From contig NZ_VFTC01000036.1 in NCBI RefSeq assembly GCF_007003975.1, positions 1 through 58,474 on the forward strand: DNA of 58,474 nucleotides, written 5' to 3'. Numbering within the stretch: the first letter of the stretch is position 1; each line of letters opens with the position of its first letter. The position numbers were made by a program, and so were the translations under genes. The stretch is from Mesorhizobium sp. WSM4306 (GTDB lineage: Bacteria > Pseudomonadota > Alphaproteobacteria > Rhizobiales > Rhizobiaceae). Below are positions 27,057 to 36,045 of the stretch, one piece after another. The notes below the pieces were generated by a model. The model saw nothing but the letters and a program-made list of their open reading frames with translations. It was not told the origin of the DNA and did not search any database.

Positions 27057-27350
27057 TCAGGCCATCTTTGCCATTATCTTGGCCATATCCGCCGCATCGA
27101 ACGCTCTCAATGTCTGAGTTCTGATATTGCCGAGCGATGCGATCGATAAGGCCAGTGCGGTCGCAGCAATGTCGTCGTCTGCTTCGGCAATCGCCACAAC
27201 ATCATGTTGACCAAGCGTCCACAACAGGGTGTGAACCTTGATGCCGTTCTTGCTGGCCATGGCCTTGAAGGCCTCAGCACGTTTCTGAGTATCCTTTATG
27301 CTCTTGATGCCTTGGTCTGTGAAATTTGACAGCAATACGTAATAAGCCAT
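27057..27350 (-). CDS. GYD domain-containing protein
   Basis: A 97-residue small cytoplasmic protein of the GYD family: YVLLSNFTDQGIKSIKDTQK, IKVHTLLWTLGQHDVVAIAE, and ASLGNIRTQTLRAF. The family forms ferredoxin-like dimers; its function is not known. The start is ATG 27350, with GGAGGA 4 bases upstream. It is the last gene before the left repeat of the putative island. Confidence 0.85.
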   Translation of the reverse strand: MAYYVLLSNFTDQGIKSIKDTQKRAEAFKAMASKNGIKVHTLLWTLGQHDVVAIAEADDDIAATALALSIASLGNIRTQTLRAFDAADMAKIMAKMA

Positions 27351-27501
27351 TTGTTCCTCCCATGATGGGAGCGGGCGGGCACTCACGGCGCGTCCGCCGT
27401 CTCCCGGAACTACGATAGCACGAGTTAGGTGCGCGAACCACTTGGGGCAAGGAAGGCCATGCCTTGCAAATCAAGGGCTTCATTGATTTCAAGGAGATAA
27501 A

Positions 27502-27529
27502 CTGGTGCTGCGAGAGAGGATTGAACTCT
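27502..27529. repeat. Left attachment-site repeat (3' end of tRNA-Thr)
   Basis: Identical over 28 bases to 42717-42744. Read on the minus strand it is the T-arm to CCA end of tRNA-Thr, starting AGAGTTCAATCC. The rest of the tRNA is missing here, so this is not a tRNA gene. The flanking 27351-27719 has no gene other than this repeat; 27530-27600 is noticeably AT-rich. Confidence 0.9.
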
Positions 27530-27719
27530 GATCGATCCTAATTAAATCAATAACTTACAAGCATATTTGTAACATTGTGACGGCCGTTAAAATGACCGGC
27601 AGCTGAGACCTCAAAGGCGGATTTGGGGGGCCGGCTTTGCCTTGGCCTCCTGTTGCGTTAGCATGGGCACAGATTAGCCATTGCTGACGAATCGGATTTC
27701 GCTGAGGGGGCGAAAATTC

Positions 27720-28625
27720 ATGGAGATGCAGCAGGTCCGCTATTTTCTGGCCCTGTCCAACACGCTAAATTTTACCAGAGCAGCGGAAGAGTGCAATGTC
27801 ACGCAGCCGGCTCTGACTCGCGCCATCAAGACCCTCGAAGACGAGTTGGGCGGTGAGTTGCTTCGTCGCGAGCGCCAGCATTCCCATCTGACCGAGCTTG
27901 GCCGGCGCATGCTGCCCCTGCTGCAACAATGTTACGATGCTGCCACCTCCGCCAAATCTCTCGCAAAGGCCGTGCAAAGCAGTGACGTCGCCCCACTCAA
28001 CGTCACCATTTCCAACAGCGTCAACATAGCGCTGCTGGTTTCACCCTTTACCGAGCTTTTCCGCGCCTACCCTGGAGTGCATCTCAAGATCAGCCGCGGT
28101 TCGCCGACCGCTGTCATCGAAGCCCTCAAGAACGGCGAAGTCGAACTGGCGGTTGCCGGTCCGCTGGGACAGGCTTGGGATCGGCTCGACACGTGGCCGC
28201 TTTTCCAGGAGGGGATCGAGCTCGTCGTGAACTCCGATCACCCTCTTGCCCGCCGAAACGAAGCGGATGTAGCGCTGAGCCAGTTAGCCACAGAACCCGT
28301 GCTCAGTCGGATCGACTGGGAAACGAGCGAAGATCTGTCGCGCGGTCTCTCGGCCAGAGGAATTACGCCTCGCACCACACATGAGGTTGAAACCGACCAG
28401 GATTTGCTGGCGCTGCTGGAAGCCAATGCAGGCGTTGGCTTTGTCTCCACAACTGCACCCCGCTCGCCCAACGTCCGCAGACTCAAGCTGCGTGATCTGG
28501 ATGTTTCGCGGATCGTCGCCGTCTACGCAGTCGCCGGCCGACATCGCTCGCAGGTGGCCATGACGCTCCTCAACCTCCTGCGATCAACCGACTGGTCGAC
28601 ATTTGGCGTCAGCGAGCCCGCCTGA
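27720..28625 (+). CDS. LysR-family transcriptional regulator (island copy 1)
   Basis: 301 residues. The N-terminal winged helix-turn-helix reads QQVRYFLALSNTLNFTRAAE then CNVTQPALTRAIKTLEDELG, and the effector domain follows (VTISNSVNIALLVSPFTELF, HPLARRNEADVALSQL). The start could be ATG 27720 or ATG 27726, the latter preceded by GGAG. Its 3' end overlaps the convergent peroxiredoxin-like gene by 17 bases. Its DNA-binding domain closely resembles those of two other LysR proteins in the island. The target is not evident. Confidence 0.88.
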   Translation: MEMQQVRYFLALSNTLNFTRAAEECNVTQPALTRAIKTLEDELGGELLRRERQHSHLTELGRRMLPLLQQCYDAATSAKSLAKAVQSSDVAPLNVTISNSVNIALLVSPFTELFRAYPGVHLKISRGSPTAVIEALKNGEVELAVAGPLGQAWDRLDTWPLFQEGIELVVNSDHPLARRNEADVALSQLATEPVLSRIDWETSEDLSRGLSARGITPRTTHEVETDQDLLALLEANAGVGFVSTTAPRSPNVRRLKLRDLDVSRIVAVYAVAGRHRSQVAMTLLNLLRSTDWSTFGVSEPA

Positions 28626-29313
28626 GCGCCGCGATCAAGTCGTCGATGTCCATCCGTCGACGATAGTCGGGATCGACGAACCGATCTGTGATGATGCCAT
28701 CAGTTCCAACGACGAAAGTAGCAGGGATCGGCAGGAACCAGCTGCTGTTGCCCTGATAGTTCGGCAGATCGAGGCCGAGGCCCATCAACCGCTCCATCTC
28801 GGCTCCCACCCAGATCGCGAGGTTGAGGGACAAAGCGTAGCCATTGTCCATGTCCGTCAGGAAAGGAAACTGAGCACCAACCGAGGCCTTCATTGCCTTT
28901 GCGAATTTGCGCCGCTCCGGCATGATCACCACGACCTGGCCGCGCAGCGTCGTAATCTCCTGTTGGGCTTCGACGATGCCGATCGCATTCAGGCGGCAAT
29001 AGGGACACCAATGCCCGCGCTGAAACGTAATGACGGCCGGCCCGTGGCTAAGGATTTCAGATAGGCTCACGAGCCTGCCCTCGTCATCAGGCAGCAGGAA
29101 TGCGGGCATGACATCGCCGGGGGCGGGAGCACTTGCACCAGCTCCCTGTTCCCTGAGGCGCGCCACGAGCCGGTCAACCGCGTCAGCGAACTCCGAATTC
29201 AGTCGGCGCACTGCGCTCGCGATCACCGCTAGCCTCTCGTTGAGAGGCGCATCGAGTTCGATGGCAGCCTGGACGGACTGTTCAAATGTCATTGGCTGGT
29301 CGTCGGCGGCCAT
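28609..29313 (-). CDS. Peroxiredoxin-like (AhpC/TSA) family protein
   Basis: A 234-residue thioredoxin-fold protein. An N-terminal helical part (~90 residues) is followed by the redox site FQRGHWCPYCRLNAIG, where a CPYC pair replaces the usual peroxiredoxin PxxxTxxC. TFVVGTDGIITDRFVDPDYR closes the fold. Proteins of this type reduce peroxides or disulfides; the substrate is not shown. ATG 29313 (MAADDQPMTF) is preferred; ATG 29292 is possible. It runs 283 bases downstream of the NDH-2 gene in the same direction. The gap 29314-29595 shows no gene. Confidence 0.8.
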   Translation of the reverse strand: MAADDQPMTFEQSVQAAIELDAPLNERLAVIASAVRRLNSEFADAVDRLVARLREQGAGASAPAPGDVMPAFLLPDDEGRLVSLSEILSHGPAVITFQRGHWCPYCRLNAIGIVEAQQEITTLRGQVVVIMPERRKFAKAMKASVGAQFPFLTDMDNGYALSLNLAIWVGAEMERLMGLGLDLPNYQGNSSWFLPIPATFVVGTDGIITDRFVDPDYRRRMDIDDLIAALRRAR

Positions 29314-29595
29314 TTCTGCACTTTCGCAATTTCCATGCAGCCTAACATTGAAGCCCCACGGGCACGGCCATGCTTTTCTTGCATGGAGTCGATGCCCTGC
29401 GTGCATCGAAGCTATGCGGATTCATCTTCTGTTCGGTATTGCGGCTCGAATCGTTACATCAGATTTCCTGACTTCCGAAGCGGAAGTCTGAAAGCGGCAG
29501 CCAGGCATCGGGTGTGGCTGCTGTCACAGCTATCCCTGCACCACCGCCACCGAGGATCGCGACATCATATTTTCCCCGTCCCGGCCTACCGAGAT

Positions 29596-30990
29596 TCAAT
29601 GCAATTTGACCCGCGGTTTGGTGCGGTGCGACAGGATTCCCACGATCGTATCCCGCATGGTCTTGAAGGTCCCGTGCACCGCCTTGAGATGCATCTTGTA
29701 GAGCGAATGATACATCAGCCGGGCAAGCAAACCCTCGACCTTCAGTCCGCCCACCAGGCTGCCAAAGGTGCCGTAGTCGGCCAGTGAAACGAGAGAACCG
29801 TAGTCGCGGTAACGGAACGCCGGCGCCTCCTGCCCTTCGAGGCGTGCCGCGATCACCTTGACCATATGATCGGCCTGCTGATGGGCCGTCTGGGCGCGCG
29901 GCGGCAAGGGATCTTCGCTGCCGGGCAACACACAACTCGCGCAGTCGCCGATCGCAAACACGCTGTCATCTCCCTTTGCCCGCAGCGTCGCATCCACGAC
30001 CAAGCGGTTGATGCGATCCGTATCGAGGCCATCGAGCCTTTTCAGAAAATCCGGCGCCTTGATCCCGGCGGACCACACGACGAGTTCGGCCGGCACGAAC
30101 AGCTTCTCTCCAAGCCTGATACCGTCTTCTGTCACTTCGGTGACCTTGATGCCGCATCGGATCTGGACGCCGAGATCAACAAGCCGGCGCGCGGAAGAGC
30201 GCGCAAGGTGTTCCGGCAAAGCCGGCAGGATGCGCGGTCCTGCCTCGACGATGGTGATGCGGATCAGCCTTTCGAAATCGATGTTGTCGAGATTGTGCGA
30301 GGCGATTTCCCGCATCGACTTATGCAACTCGGCGGCCAGTTCAACGCCGGTGGCCCCGGCGCCAACGATGACGCAATGGAGTTGGCCTGGTGAAAGCTTC
30401 TCATATTGGGCGTTCGCACGCAGGCAGGCGTCGAACATGCGCTTGTTGAAACGGGAGGCCTGACCGGTCGTATCGAGCGCAATGGCGTAACGCGCCGCCC
30501 CCGGCGTCCCGAAATCGTTGCTGACGCTGCCCACGGCCAGCACCAGCGTGTCGTAGCCCAACACGCGTGGCGGAATGATCTGTCTGCCGTCGTCGTCGAA
30601 GCTCGGCGCCACAAAAACTTGGCGCTTGGCGCGGTCGATGCCGACGACTTCGCCGATCCGGTAGCGATAGTGGTGCCTGCTGGCATGTGCGATGTATTCC
30701 ACAGCATCGCTCGACGGATTCAACGCGCCGGACGCCACCTCGTGCAGAAGCGGCTTCCATACATGTGTGCGATTGCGATCGACGAGCGTTATGGAAAGCC
30801 GCCTCTTGCCGAATTTCCTGCCGAGCCGTGTTGCCAATTCGAGGCCGCCGGCACCTCCGCCGACGATGACTACGCGATGCCGTGAACTGTCGGCGTGAGA
30901 TGGCGTCTCCGGTATCGTGCGGAAAAGCGCGGCATTGTTGGCAAGCACAGCTTCCGGAACGAGCCGCATCCCAGGAATGATGATCTGCAT
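29596..30990 (-). CDS. NAD(P)/FAD-dependent oxidoreductase, type II NADH dehydrogenase-like
   Basis: A 464-residue flavoprotein with two Rossmann motifs: VVIVGGGAGGLELATRLG (FAD, about residue 40) and CVIVGAGATGVELAAELHKS (NADH, about residue 185). DDSVFAIGDCASC and RAQTAHQQADHMVK are typical of NDH-2, as is a C-terminal hydrophobic/basic stretch for membrane contact (VEGLLARLMYHSLYKMHLKA). The family passes electrons from NADH to quinone without pumping protons. GGAGAC precedes ATG 30990. It is third in a likely operon after 3-hydroxybutyrate dehydrogenase and a patatin-like gene, and could re-oxidise the NADH they generate. Confidence 0.87.
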   Translation of the reverse strand: MQIIIPGMRLVPEAVLANNAALFRTIPETPSHADSSRHRVVIVGGGAGGLELATRLGRKFGKRRLSITLVDRNRTHVWKPLLHEVASGALNPSSDAVEYIAHASRHHYRYRIGEVVGIDRAKRQVFVAPSFDDDGRQIIPPRVLGYDTLVLAVGSVSNDFGTPGAARYAIALDTTGQASRFNKRMFDACLRANAQYEKLSPGQLHCVIVGAGATGVELAAELHKSMREIASHNLDNIDFERLIRITIVEAGPRILPALPEHLARSSARRLVDLGVQIRCGIKVTEVTEDGIRLGEKLFVPAELVVWSAGIKAPDFLKRLDGLDTDRINRLVVDATLRAKGDDSVFAIGDCASCVLPGSEDPLPPRAQTAHQQADHMVKVIAARLEGQEAPAFRYRDYGSLVSLADYGTFGSLVGGLKVEGLLARLMYHSLYKMHLKAVHGTFKTMRDTIVGILSHRTKPRVKLH

Positions 30991-31032
30991 CGGTAGTCTC
31001 CGTCTTTTCCTCGGGCTCGCCGCTGGAACAAC

Positions 31033-32190
31033 TCACTCTTGCGATTCGTGGATGACGATGCCCTGCAGCATGTCGACGTCGCATTCCCACGGCTTCTCCG
31101 AGAGGACGCGCTGGCCGTGCTCGTAGCCGGCCTGCCAGCGCGTGCGGATGCCGACGCGGGTGAAGTCGATGTCCTTGGTGTGGTCCTCGCCGTCCAGGCG
31201 TGGCGAGAGCAGCCGCACAAGGTGCATGACCGACGGGCAGCCATAGGACGCAAGTTCCTTGAACATCGGATCCTCACGCCGCTCCTCGGGAACCAGCCTT
31301 CCCATTTCACGCACGACGTGCCGCAGACGGTGCAGCTGCTCCTGCCTGGCAACATGGCTCCGGCCCCGGCTGGCGTATTGAAGGTCCTTTTGCCGGCCCA
31401 TGACCTGCCAGATCGATTTGGGCTCGGTGGCGCGAGGCTGCCACATGTTGACGGCAAAGATCAGCGAGTCGCGCCGCGGACGGGCGTCGAGCACGACCTC
31501 GATGGGCGTGTTCGAATAGATGCCGCCGTCCCAGTAAGGCTCGCCGTCGATACAGACCGCCGGAAACGCCGGCGGCAAGGCGCCCGACGCCATGATGTGC
31601 GCTGCCGACAAGGCCATCTCCCGGGTGTCGAAGTATTTGAGTTCACTGGTGTTGACGTTGACTGCGCCGACCGTCAGGCGGGTATGGCGCCGGTTGAGAT
31701 AGTCGAAGTCGATCAGGTCATTCAGCGTCCTCTTGAGCGGATCGGTCGTGTAGTAGGAGGCGTTCTCGACGCCCACTTCGCGGTTCACTCCGAACACGGC
31801 GCCTGGATTCGGTTCGAAGAATCCCGGTATGCCCCGCATGACGGTGCCCATATTGGCGAAGACATTGCTTGGCACCATCATTCGAAAAAACTCATCGAGA
31901 GGGCTGATACGGCTGACGCCTTCCCAGAACTCCTGAAGCCTCGCCAGCCGAACCGTTGGATCGTTCCCGGCAATCAACGACGCGTTGATGGCGCCGATCG
32001 AGGTGCCGATGACCCAATCCGGCTCGATCCCGCCTTCGACGAGCGCCTGGTAGACACCGGCCTGATAGGCGCCCAGAGCGCCGCCGCCTTGCAGCACCAA
32101 CACCGTTTGCCGCTGAACGGCAGCGTCGGCCGGATGGGCGACCTCCGGCAAAGGTTCAGCGGTTGGAGGATTTCGGGTGATCTTGTTCAT
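31033..32190 (-). CDS. Patatin-like phospholipase family protein (catalytic)
   Basis: A 385-residue lipid hydrolase. The oxyanion loop GGGALGAYQAG, nucleophile elbow GTSIGA (Ser), and the DGGIYSNTP Asp are all intact, so the Ser-Asp dyad should work. The C-terminal ~120 residues (from about ARQEQLHRLRHVV) resemble the DUF3734 extension. The start is ATG 32190; a longer frame to 32598 runs through the neighbouring SDR gene. It is 23 bases after the 3-hydroxybutyrate dehydrogenase gene. This pair is common in Proteobacteria and may link lipid or polyhydroxybutyrate breakdown to 3-hydroxybutyrate oxidation; that role is inferred. Confidence 0.9.
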   Translation of the reverse strand: MNKITRNPPTAEPLPEVAHPADAAVQRQTVLVLQGGGALGAYQAGVYQALVEGGIEPDWVIGTSIGAINASLIAGNDPTVRLARLQEFWEGVSRISPLDEFFRMMVPSNVFANMGTVMRGIPGFFEPNPGAVFGVNREVGVENASYYTTDPLKRTLNDLIDFDYLNRRHTRLTVGAVNVNTSELKYFDTREMALSAAHIMASGALPPAFPAVCIDGEPYWDGGIYSNTPIEVVLDARPRRDSLIFAVNMWQPRATEPKSIWQVMGRQKDLQYASRGRSHVARQEQLHRLRHVVREMGRLVPEERREDPMFKELASYGCPSVMHLVRLLSPRLDGEDHTKDIDFTRVGIRTRWQAGYEHGQRVLSEKPWECDVDMLQGIVIHESQE

Positions 32191-32213
32191 GGTCTTTGCT
32201 CCTCGTTGCCGGT

Positions 32214-32996
32214 TCAATGAGCCGTCCAGCCGCCTTCGATCGGGATGATGGCGCCGGTGATCGAGGCCGCATCGGTCGAGGCGAGGAACAGGCAGAGCGC
32301 CGCGACCTGGGCTACAGTCACGAACTGCTTGGTCGGCTGAGCCGCCAAAAGCACATCCTTGATTACTTGTTCTTCTGTGATCCCCCGGGCCTTGGCCGTA
32401 TCCGGTATCTGCTTTTCGACCAGCGGGGTGAGCACGTATCCCGGGCAAACCGCATTGACCGTGATGCCCTGTTCGGCGACCTCCAGCGCAACCGTCTTGG
32501 TCAGACCGGCGACCCCGTGCTTGGCGGCGACATAGGCGGATTTGTAGGGCGAGGCGACAAGGGCGTGGGCGGACGCAACATTGATGATGCGGCCCCACTT
32601 GCGTTCTTTCATGGCCTGCAGCGCGCGCCGGATCGTGTAGAATGACGACATGAGATCGATCGCCACGACTGCTTCAAATTTTTCGATCGGAAAGTCATCG
32701 ATCGGCGCGACATGCTGGATGCCGGCATTGTTGATGAGGATGTCGATCACGCCGAACTCGGCGATTGCCTTGTCCATCATCGCCGTGACCGCGCTGCCCT
32801 TGCTCATGTCCGCACCGTCGTAGCGAACAGTCACGCCATACTCCGCGGCAAGCTTTGCCCGCAGCAACTCGATCTGACCGGGATCGCCGAAGCCGTTCAG
32901 AACGATGTTGCAGCCCTTCGCGGCGAAGGCTTCGGCAATGCCTTGGCCGATGCCGCTGGTCGAGCCTGTGATCAGTGCCGTCTTTCCTCTGAGCAT
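32214..32996 (-). CDS. bdhA: 3-hydroxybutyrate dehydrogenase (SDR family)
   Basis: 260 residues. SDR cofactor motif TGSTSGIGQGIAEAFA, NNAGIQHVAPI with the Gln-His pair typical of D-3-hydroxybutyrate dehydrogenases, the SAHALVASPYKSAYVAAKHG catalytic segment (Ser, Tyr, Lys), and the C-terminal IPIEGGWTAH signature. It oxidises 3-hydroxybutyrate to acetoacetate with NAD. The start is ATG 32996. It is first in the operon with the patatin-like and NDH-2 genes and divergent from LysR copy 2. Confidence 0.9.
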   Translation of the reverse strand: MLRGKTALITGSTSGIGQGIAEAFAAKGCNIVLNGFGDPGQIELLRAKLAAEYGVTVRYDGADMSKGSAVTAMMDKAIAEFGVIDILINNAGIQHVAPIDDFPIEKFEAVVAIDLMSSFYTIRRALQAMKERKWGRIINVASAHALVASPYKSAYVAAKHGVAGLTKTVALEVAEQGITVNAVCPGYVLTPLVEKQIPDTAKARGITEEQVIKDVLLAAQPTKQFVTVAQVAALCLFLASTDAASITGAIIPIEGGWTAH

Positions 32997-33226
32997 CGTT
33001 GTTTCCTTCGATTCAAGCCGCAGCCAAAATGGCCTGCGAACGGATGCGAGCACGGGCCGTAGCGCCCGGGTCTCGAGTCCTAAGCCGAGTATGGCGGGCG
33101 GCTGGAGACAGCGGAAATGCCGTTGAGACATGGATTCGATAGCCGACGGTCAGATCGTCAATCTGTCGCCTGGGACATCATCACCAGATTGGGTTGTTTG
33201 ACGTAGGGGCAACTAGTAAGATCACC

Positions 33227-33244
33227 CGGCAACACGGAATGCCG
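33227..33244. promoter_or_regulatory. Dyad between bdhA-like gene and divergent LysR
   Basis: CGGCA-N8-TGCCG is a perfect 5-bp dyad, 26 bases before the LysR start and between divergent genes, a usual place for LysR autoregulation. It is short, so chance occurrence is possible. Confidence 0.35.
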
Positions 33245-33270
33245 TATGCCAGCCGCTGGGGGAGCGTGCA

Positions 33271-34182
33271 GTGGAGATCAGCCAGGTCAGGTATTTCTTG
33301 GCCGTCGCCAAGGAACTGAATTTCACCAGGGCGGCCGAACAATGCAACGTTACGCAGCCGGCACTGTCGCGCGCGATCAAGCTGCTCGAAGACGAGTTCG
33401 GCGGCGCGCTTTTTCATCGTGAACGACGCTTTACGCATCTGACGGAACTCGGTCGCATGGTCGAGACCTATCTCGAAGGCGTTTTCGAGAACTCCCGGCA
33501 GGCAAAGCAGATCGCCGAGCAATATGTGCACCTGAAGAAGACGCCGCTCAGGGTCGGCATCATGAGCACGATTGCTCCGGATGAAATCATCGAGCTCATT
33601 TCGTCCGTGCGCACGCACCATCCGGGCGTGGAGCTTCATCTTTGCGATGCCGATGCACCAAGCTTGCGCAAACGACTGCTCGGAGGCGACCTTGAGGCGG
33701 CTATTTACGCGTTGCCGTCAAACGTGCCCGATGAGGAGGTTCACTCCTTGCCGCTGTTTCAGGAACAGATGGTGATGGCTGTTCATCTCAACCATCGCTT
33801 GGCCAACCAGCGCAGCGTTCGGGTGACGGATATGAGCAATGAGACCTACATCCACCGCAACAATTGTGAATTTGCCGGTTATGCCGATGCTATTCTGGCC
33901 GAGCAGGGCGTCACGGTCAGCCCTGTTTACTGGAGCGATCGTGACGATTGGACGCTCGCGATGATCGCCGCCGGGCTTGGTTTCGGGTTCATGCCCGAGC
34001 ATACCGCCAAGCACCCCGGAGTGGTGCCGTTGCCGATCACCGATCCGGAATTCTGGCGCGAGGTCAATCTCGTCACGGTACGCGGCCGCAGGCATTCGCC
34101 GGCGGTTGGCGCACTCGTGCGCGAGGCCACGCAGAAGAAGTGGTTCGGCGAGCGTGCAAAGGCGTTATCCGCCGCGGAATAG
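33271..34182 (+). CDS. LysR-family transcriptional regulator (island copy 2)
   Basis: 303 residues with the helix-turn-helix ISQVRYFLAVAKELNFTRAA then EQCNVTQPALSRAIKLLEDE, and an effector domain with DAPSLRKRLLGGDLEAAIYA. The start is GTG 33271; no ATG lies close enough to preserve the helix-turn-helix. It is divergent from the 3-hydroxybutyrate dehydrogenase / patatin / NDH-2 genes by 274 bases, so it is the best candidate for their regulator. It is similar to copies 1 and 3. Confidence 0.9.
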   Translation: MEISQVRYFLAVAKELNFTRAAEQCNVTQPALSRAIKLLEDEFGGALFHRERRFTHLTELGRMVETYLEGVFENSRQAKQIAEQYVHLKKTPLRVGIMSTIAPDEIIELISSVRTHHPGVELHLCDADAPSLRKRLLGGDLEAAIYALPSNVPDEEVHSLPLFQEQMVMAVHLNHRLANQRSVRVTDMSNETYIHRNNCEFAGYADAILAEQGVTVSPVYWSDRDDWTLAMIAAGLGFGFMPEHTAKHPGVVPLPITDPEFWREVNLVTVRGRRHSPAVGALVREATQKKWFGERAKALSAAE

Positions 34183-34245
34183 CCTCTGCGCGCAAAGACG
34201 TTCTTTCGCATGCCAGGGCGACGAACCTCCGGCACTTGTCCACGC

Positions 34246-34710
34246 TCAGTTCTTCCTGATCGTCGAGGTCACGGACTGGATGACCTCGGTCGCCATCTTG
34301 AACTGCGGGGCGCGGTCGGTGATGCCATGGCGCTTGGCGATCCAGTCGAAATCGCTATAGGCGGCGTAAACCGTGCCATCCGCAGTCTGGTAGACCAGCA
34401 CGCGCACCGGCCAGTCGAGACCGGCTTCGGGGTTGGATGTGATGAAGGTTGTGCCGAGCGCCGGATTGCCGAACATCACCAGCCGCGACGGCCTGACATC
34501 GTTGCCGGCATTGTAGCCAAGCTTTGCCTGGTCGATGACGCCGAAGAACTTGATGCCCTTCTTGAGGACATCCTTCTTGATGCGGGCGACGGTTTCTGCG
34601 ACGGAATAGTCGCTCTTCACCGTAACGACGCCATCAGAAGCGGCGGCCGGGATGACGGCAGCTATCAGCATGGTGGCTCCGGCAATCATGGTCTTCAGGT
34701 AGTTGGTCAT
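34246..34710 (-). CDS. Exported DUF302 domain-containing protein
   Basis: 154 residues: a signal peptide (MIAGATMLIAAVIPAAASDG) followed by a DUF302 domain (VKSDYSVAETVARIKKDVLK, FFGVIDQAKLGYNAG, LVMFGNPALGTTFI, LPxR-like WPVRVLVYQ). The fold is known from TT1751-type proteins; its function is unknown. GGAGAC stands before ATG 34710. It is 41 bases downstream of the MFS gene in the same direction. Confidence 0.88.
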   Translation of the reverse strand: MTNYLKTMIAGATMLIAAVIPAAASDGVVTVKSDYSVAETVARIKKDVLKKGIKFFGVIDQAKLGYNAGNDVRPSRLVMFGNPALGTTFITSNPEAGLDWPVRVLVYQTADGTVYAAYSDFDWIAKRHGITDRAPQFKMATEVIQSVTSTIRKN

Positions 34711-34751
34711 GTCAGTCTCCTTTGTTGGATAGCCATTTTCGGTTTTGGGTG

Positions 34752-35954
34752 TCACGTCTTTGAGGGTTGAAGCGCGCGCGCCACTGCGATCGCGCCGACA
34801 AGGAAGGCGGCGAGCACGGCCACGCATGCAGTCCACCCGATCCGGTCGTAAATCTGTCCGATGACGAAGCTGCCAGCGAGCCCACCCGCATAGTAGGAGG
34901 CGAGGTAGATGCCGCTCGCGGCGGTGCGATCGCGCGAGGCGGTCCGGCTGACATGTCCGGTAGCTATCGCTTGCGCCAGGAAGGTTCCCATTGCGACCAG
35001 CGCCATCCCTGCAAGGACGAACGGCAGGCTGGTCGTGAGCAACAGCAGCAGCCCGGCGATTGCCATCGCAAGCGTGGCACCGATGCCGATCCTCGGGCCG
35101 AGACCGGCCGTGACACGTCCGGCGAGTGGCGTGGTCAGCATCGATGGCAGGAAGACGAAATAGATCAGTCCCAGTGCCATCGGCGACAGTGACAGCGGCG
35201 GGGCGACAAGCTGGAAATTGACATAGGTGAAAGTGCCTATAAAGACGAAGAGGATCAGGAAGCCGATCGTGAAACAAGCGCGCAGTTCGGCATTTTCCAG
35301 GGGGCCCTTCCAGGACGCACGGACAGTTTGACCGATCGCATCGGCGCGCGTCGTTGCGGAGGTCTTTTGCAGCGTGAACCAGACGAGCGCCGCGCCAAAT
35401 AGATTGAGGGCCGCGAAGGTCAGGAAGTTGGTGGAGATGCCGAACGTGTCGGCGACGGCGGCCGACATCAGCCGTCCGAAAAAGTTGCTGGCGACGTTGC
35501 CCGTCACATAGGCGGCAAGCGCACTCGTCGTCTGCCGCGCGGAGAAATGCTCGGCCAGGTAGGCCATCGTCAGCGTGAACGCGGTCGACATGCACAGGCC
35601 TTGCGCCACGCGCAAAAAGGCGAAGACGACGATGCTGTCTGTTTGCGAAAGCAGCGTCGTTGGGATGGCAAGGATGGCGAGGCTGATCCAGATGCCATTG
35701 CGGCGATCTATGCCGCGCCCGAACAGAGCGATGGCGATCCCGGCTACCGCCATGCCGAACGTGCTGGCATTGACGGCGAAGCCCATGGTCGCGCGGCTGA
35801 CGCCGAATTTTATCACCAGTGAGGGCAGGATTGCCTGGGTGGCGAACAGATCGACCAGCGTAAGAAATGCGATCAGTGCAACAAGGCCAAAGCGCCAACT
35901 GTCGGCGGCCACGGTGTGCAGCCGCGCCGTCTCTGTCTGTTCACTGGTTGTCAT
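34752..35954 (-). CDS. MFS transporter
   Basis: A 400-residue protein with 12 predicted helices. The MFS loop motif appears as LFGRGIDRRNGIWIS between helices 2 and 3. The N-terminal half starts TLVDLFATQAILPSLVIKFG, resembling the AraJ/NimT-type efflux group of drug/H+ antiporters. The substrate is unknown. The start at ATG 35954 (MTTSEQTE) is preferred over ATG 35987. It lies between the cupin and DUF302 genes on the same strand. Confidence 0.87.
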   Translation of the reverse strand: MTTSEQTETARLHTVAADSWRFGLVALIAFLTLVDLFATQAILPSLVIKFGVSRATMGFAVNASTFGMAVAGIAIALFGRGIDRRNGIWISLAILAIPTTLLSQTDSIVVFAFLRVAQGLCMSTAFTLTMAYLAEHFSARQTTSALAAYVTGNVASNFFGRLMSAAVADTFGISTNFLTFAALNLFGAALVWFTLQKTSATTRADAIGQTVRASWKGPLENAELRACFTIGFLILFVFIGTFTYVNFQLVAPPLSLSPMALGLIYFVFLPSMLTTPLAGRVTAGLGPRIGIGATLAMAIAGLLLLLTTSLPFVLAGMALVAMGTFLAQAIATGHVSRTASRDRTAASGIYLASYYAGGLAGSFVIGQIYDRIGWTACVAVLAAFLVGAIAVARALQPSKT

Positions 35955-36045
35955 GACGGGGCTCCGTGGCCGGACGTCCCCAGGCAATCACCTGAGGACG
36001 CGCTTTCGGTTGCTGAGGGTGGGACTGTTCGCCGAAATACCCGGA

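Noticed and set aside
27502..27529. Possible second tRNA-Thr gene
   Set aside because: Only the T-arm to 3' end is present; acceptor 5' strand, D-arm and anticodon arm are missing.
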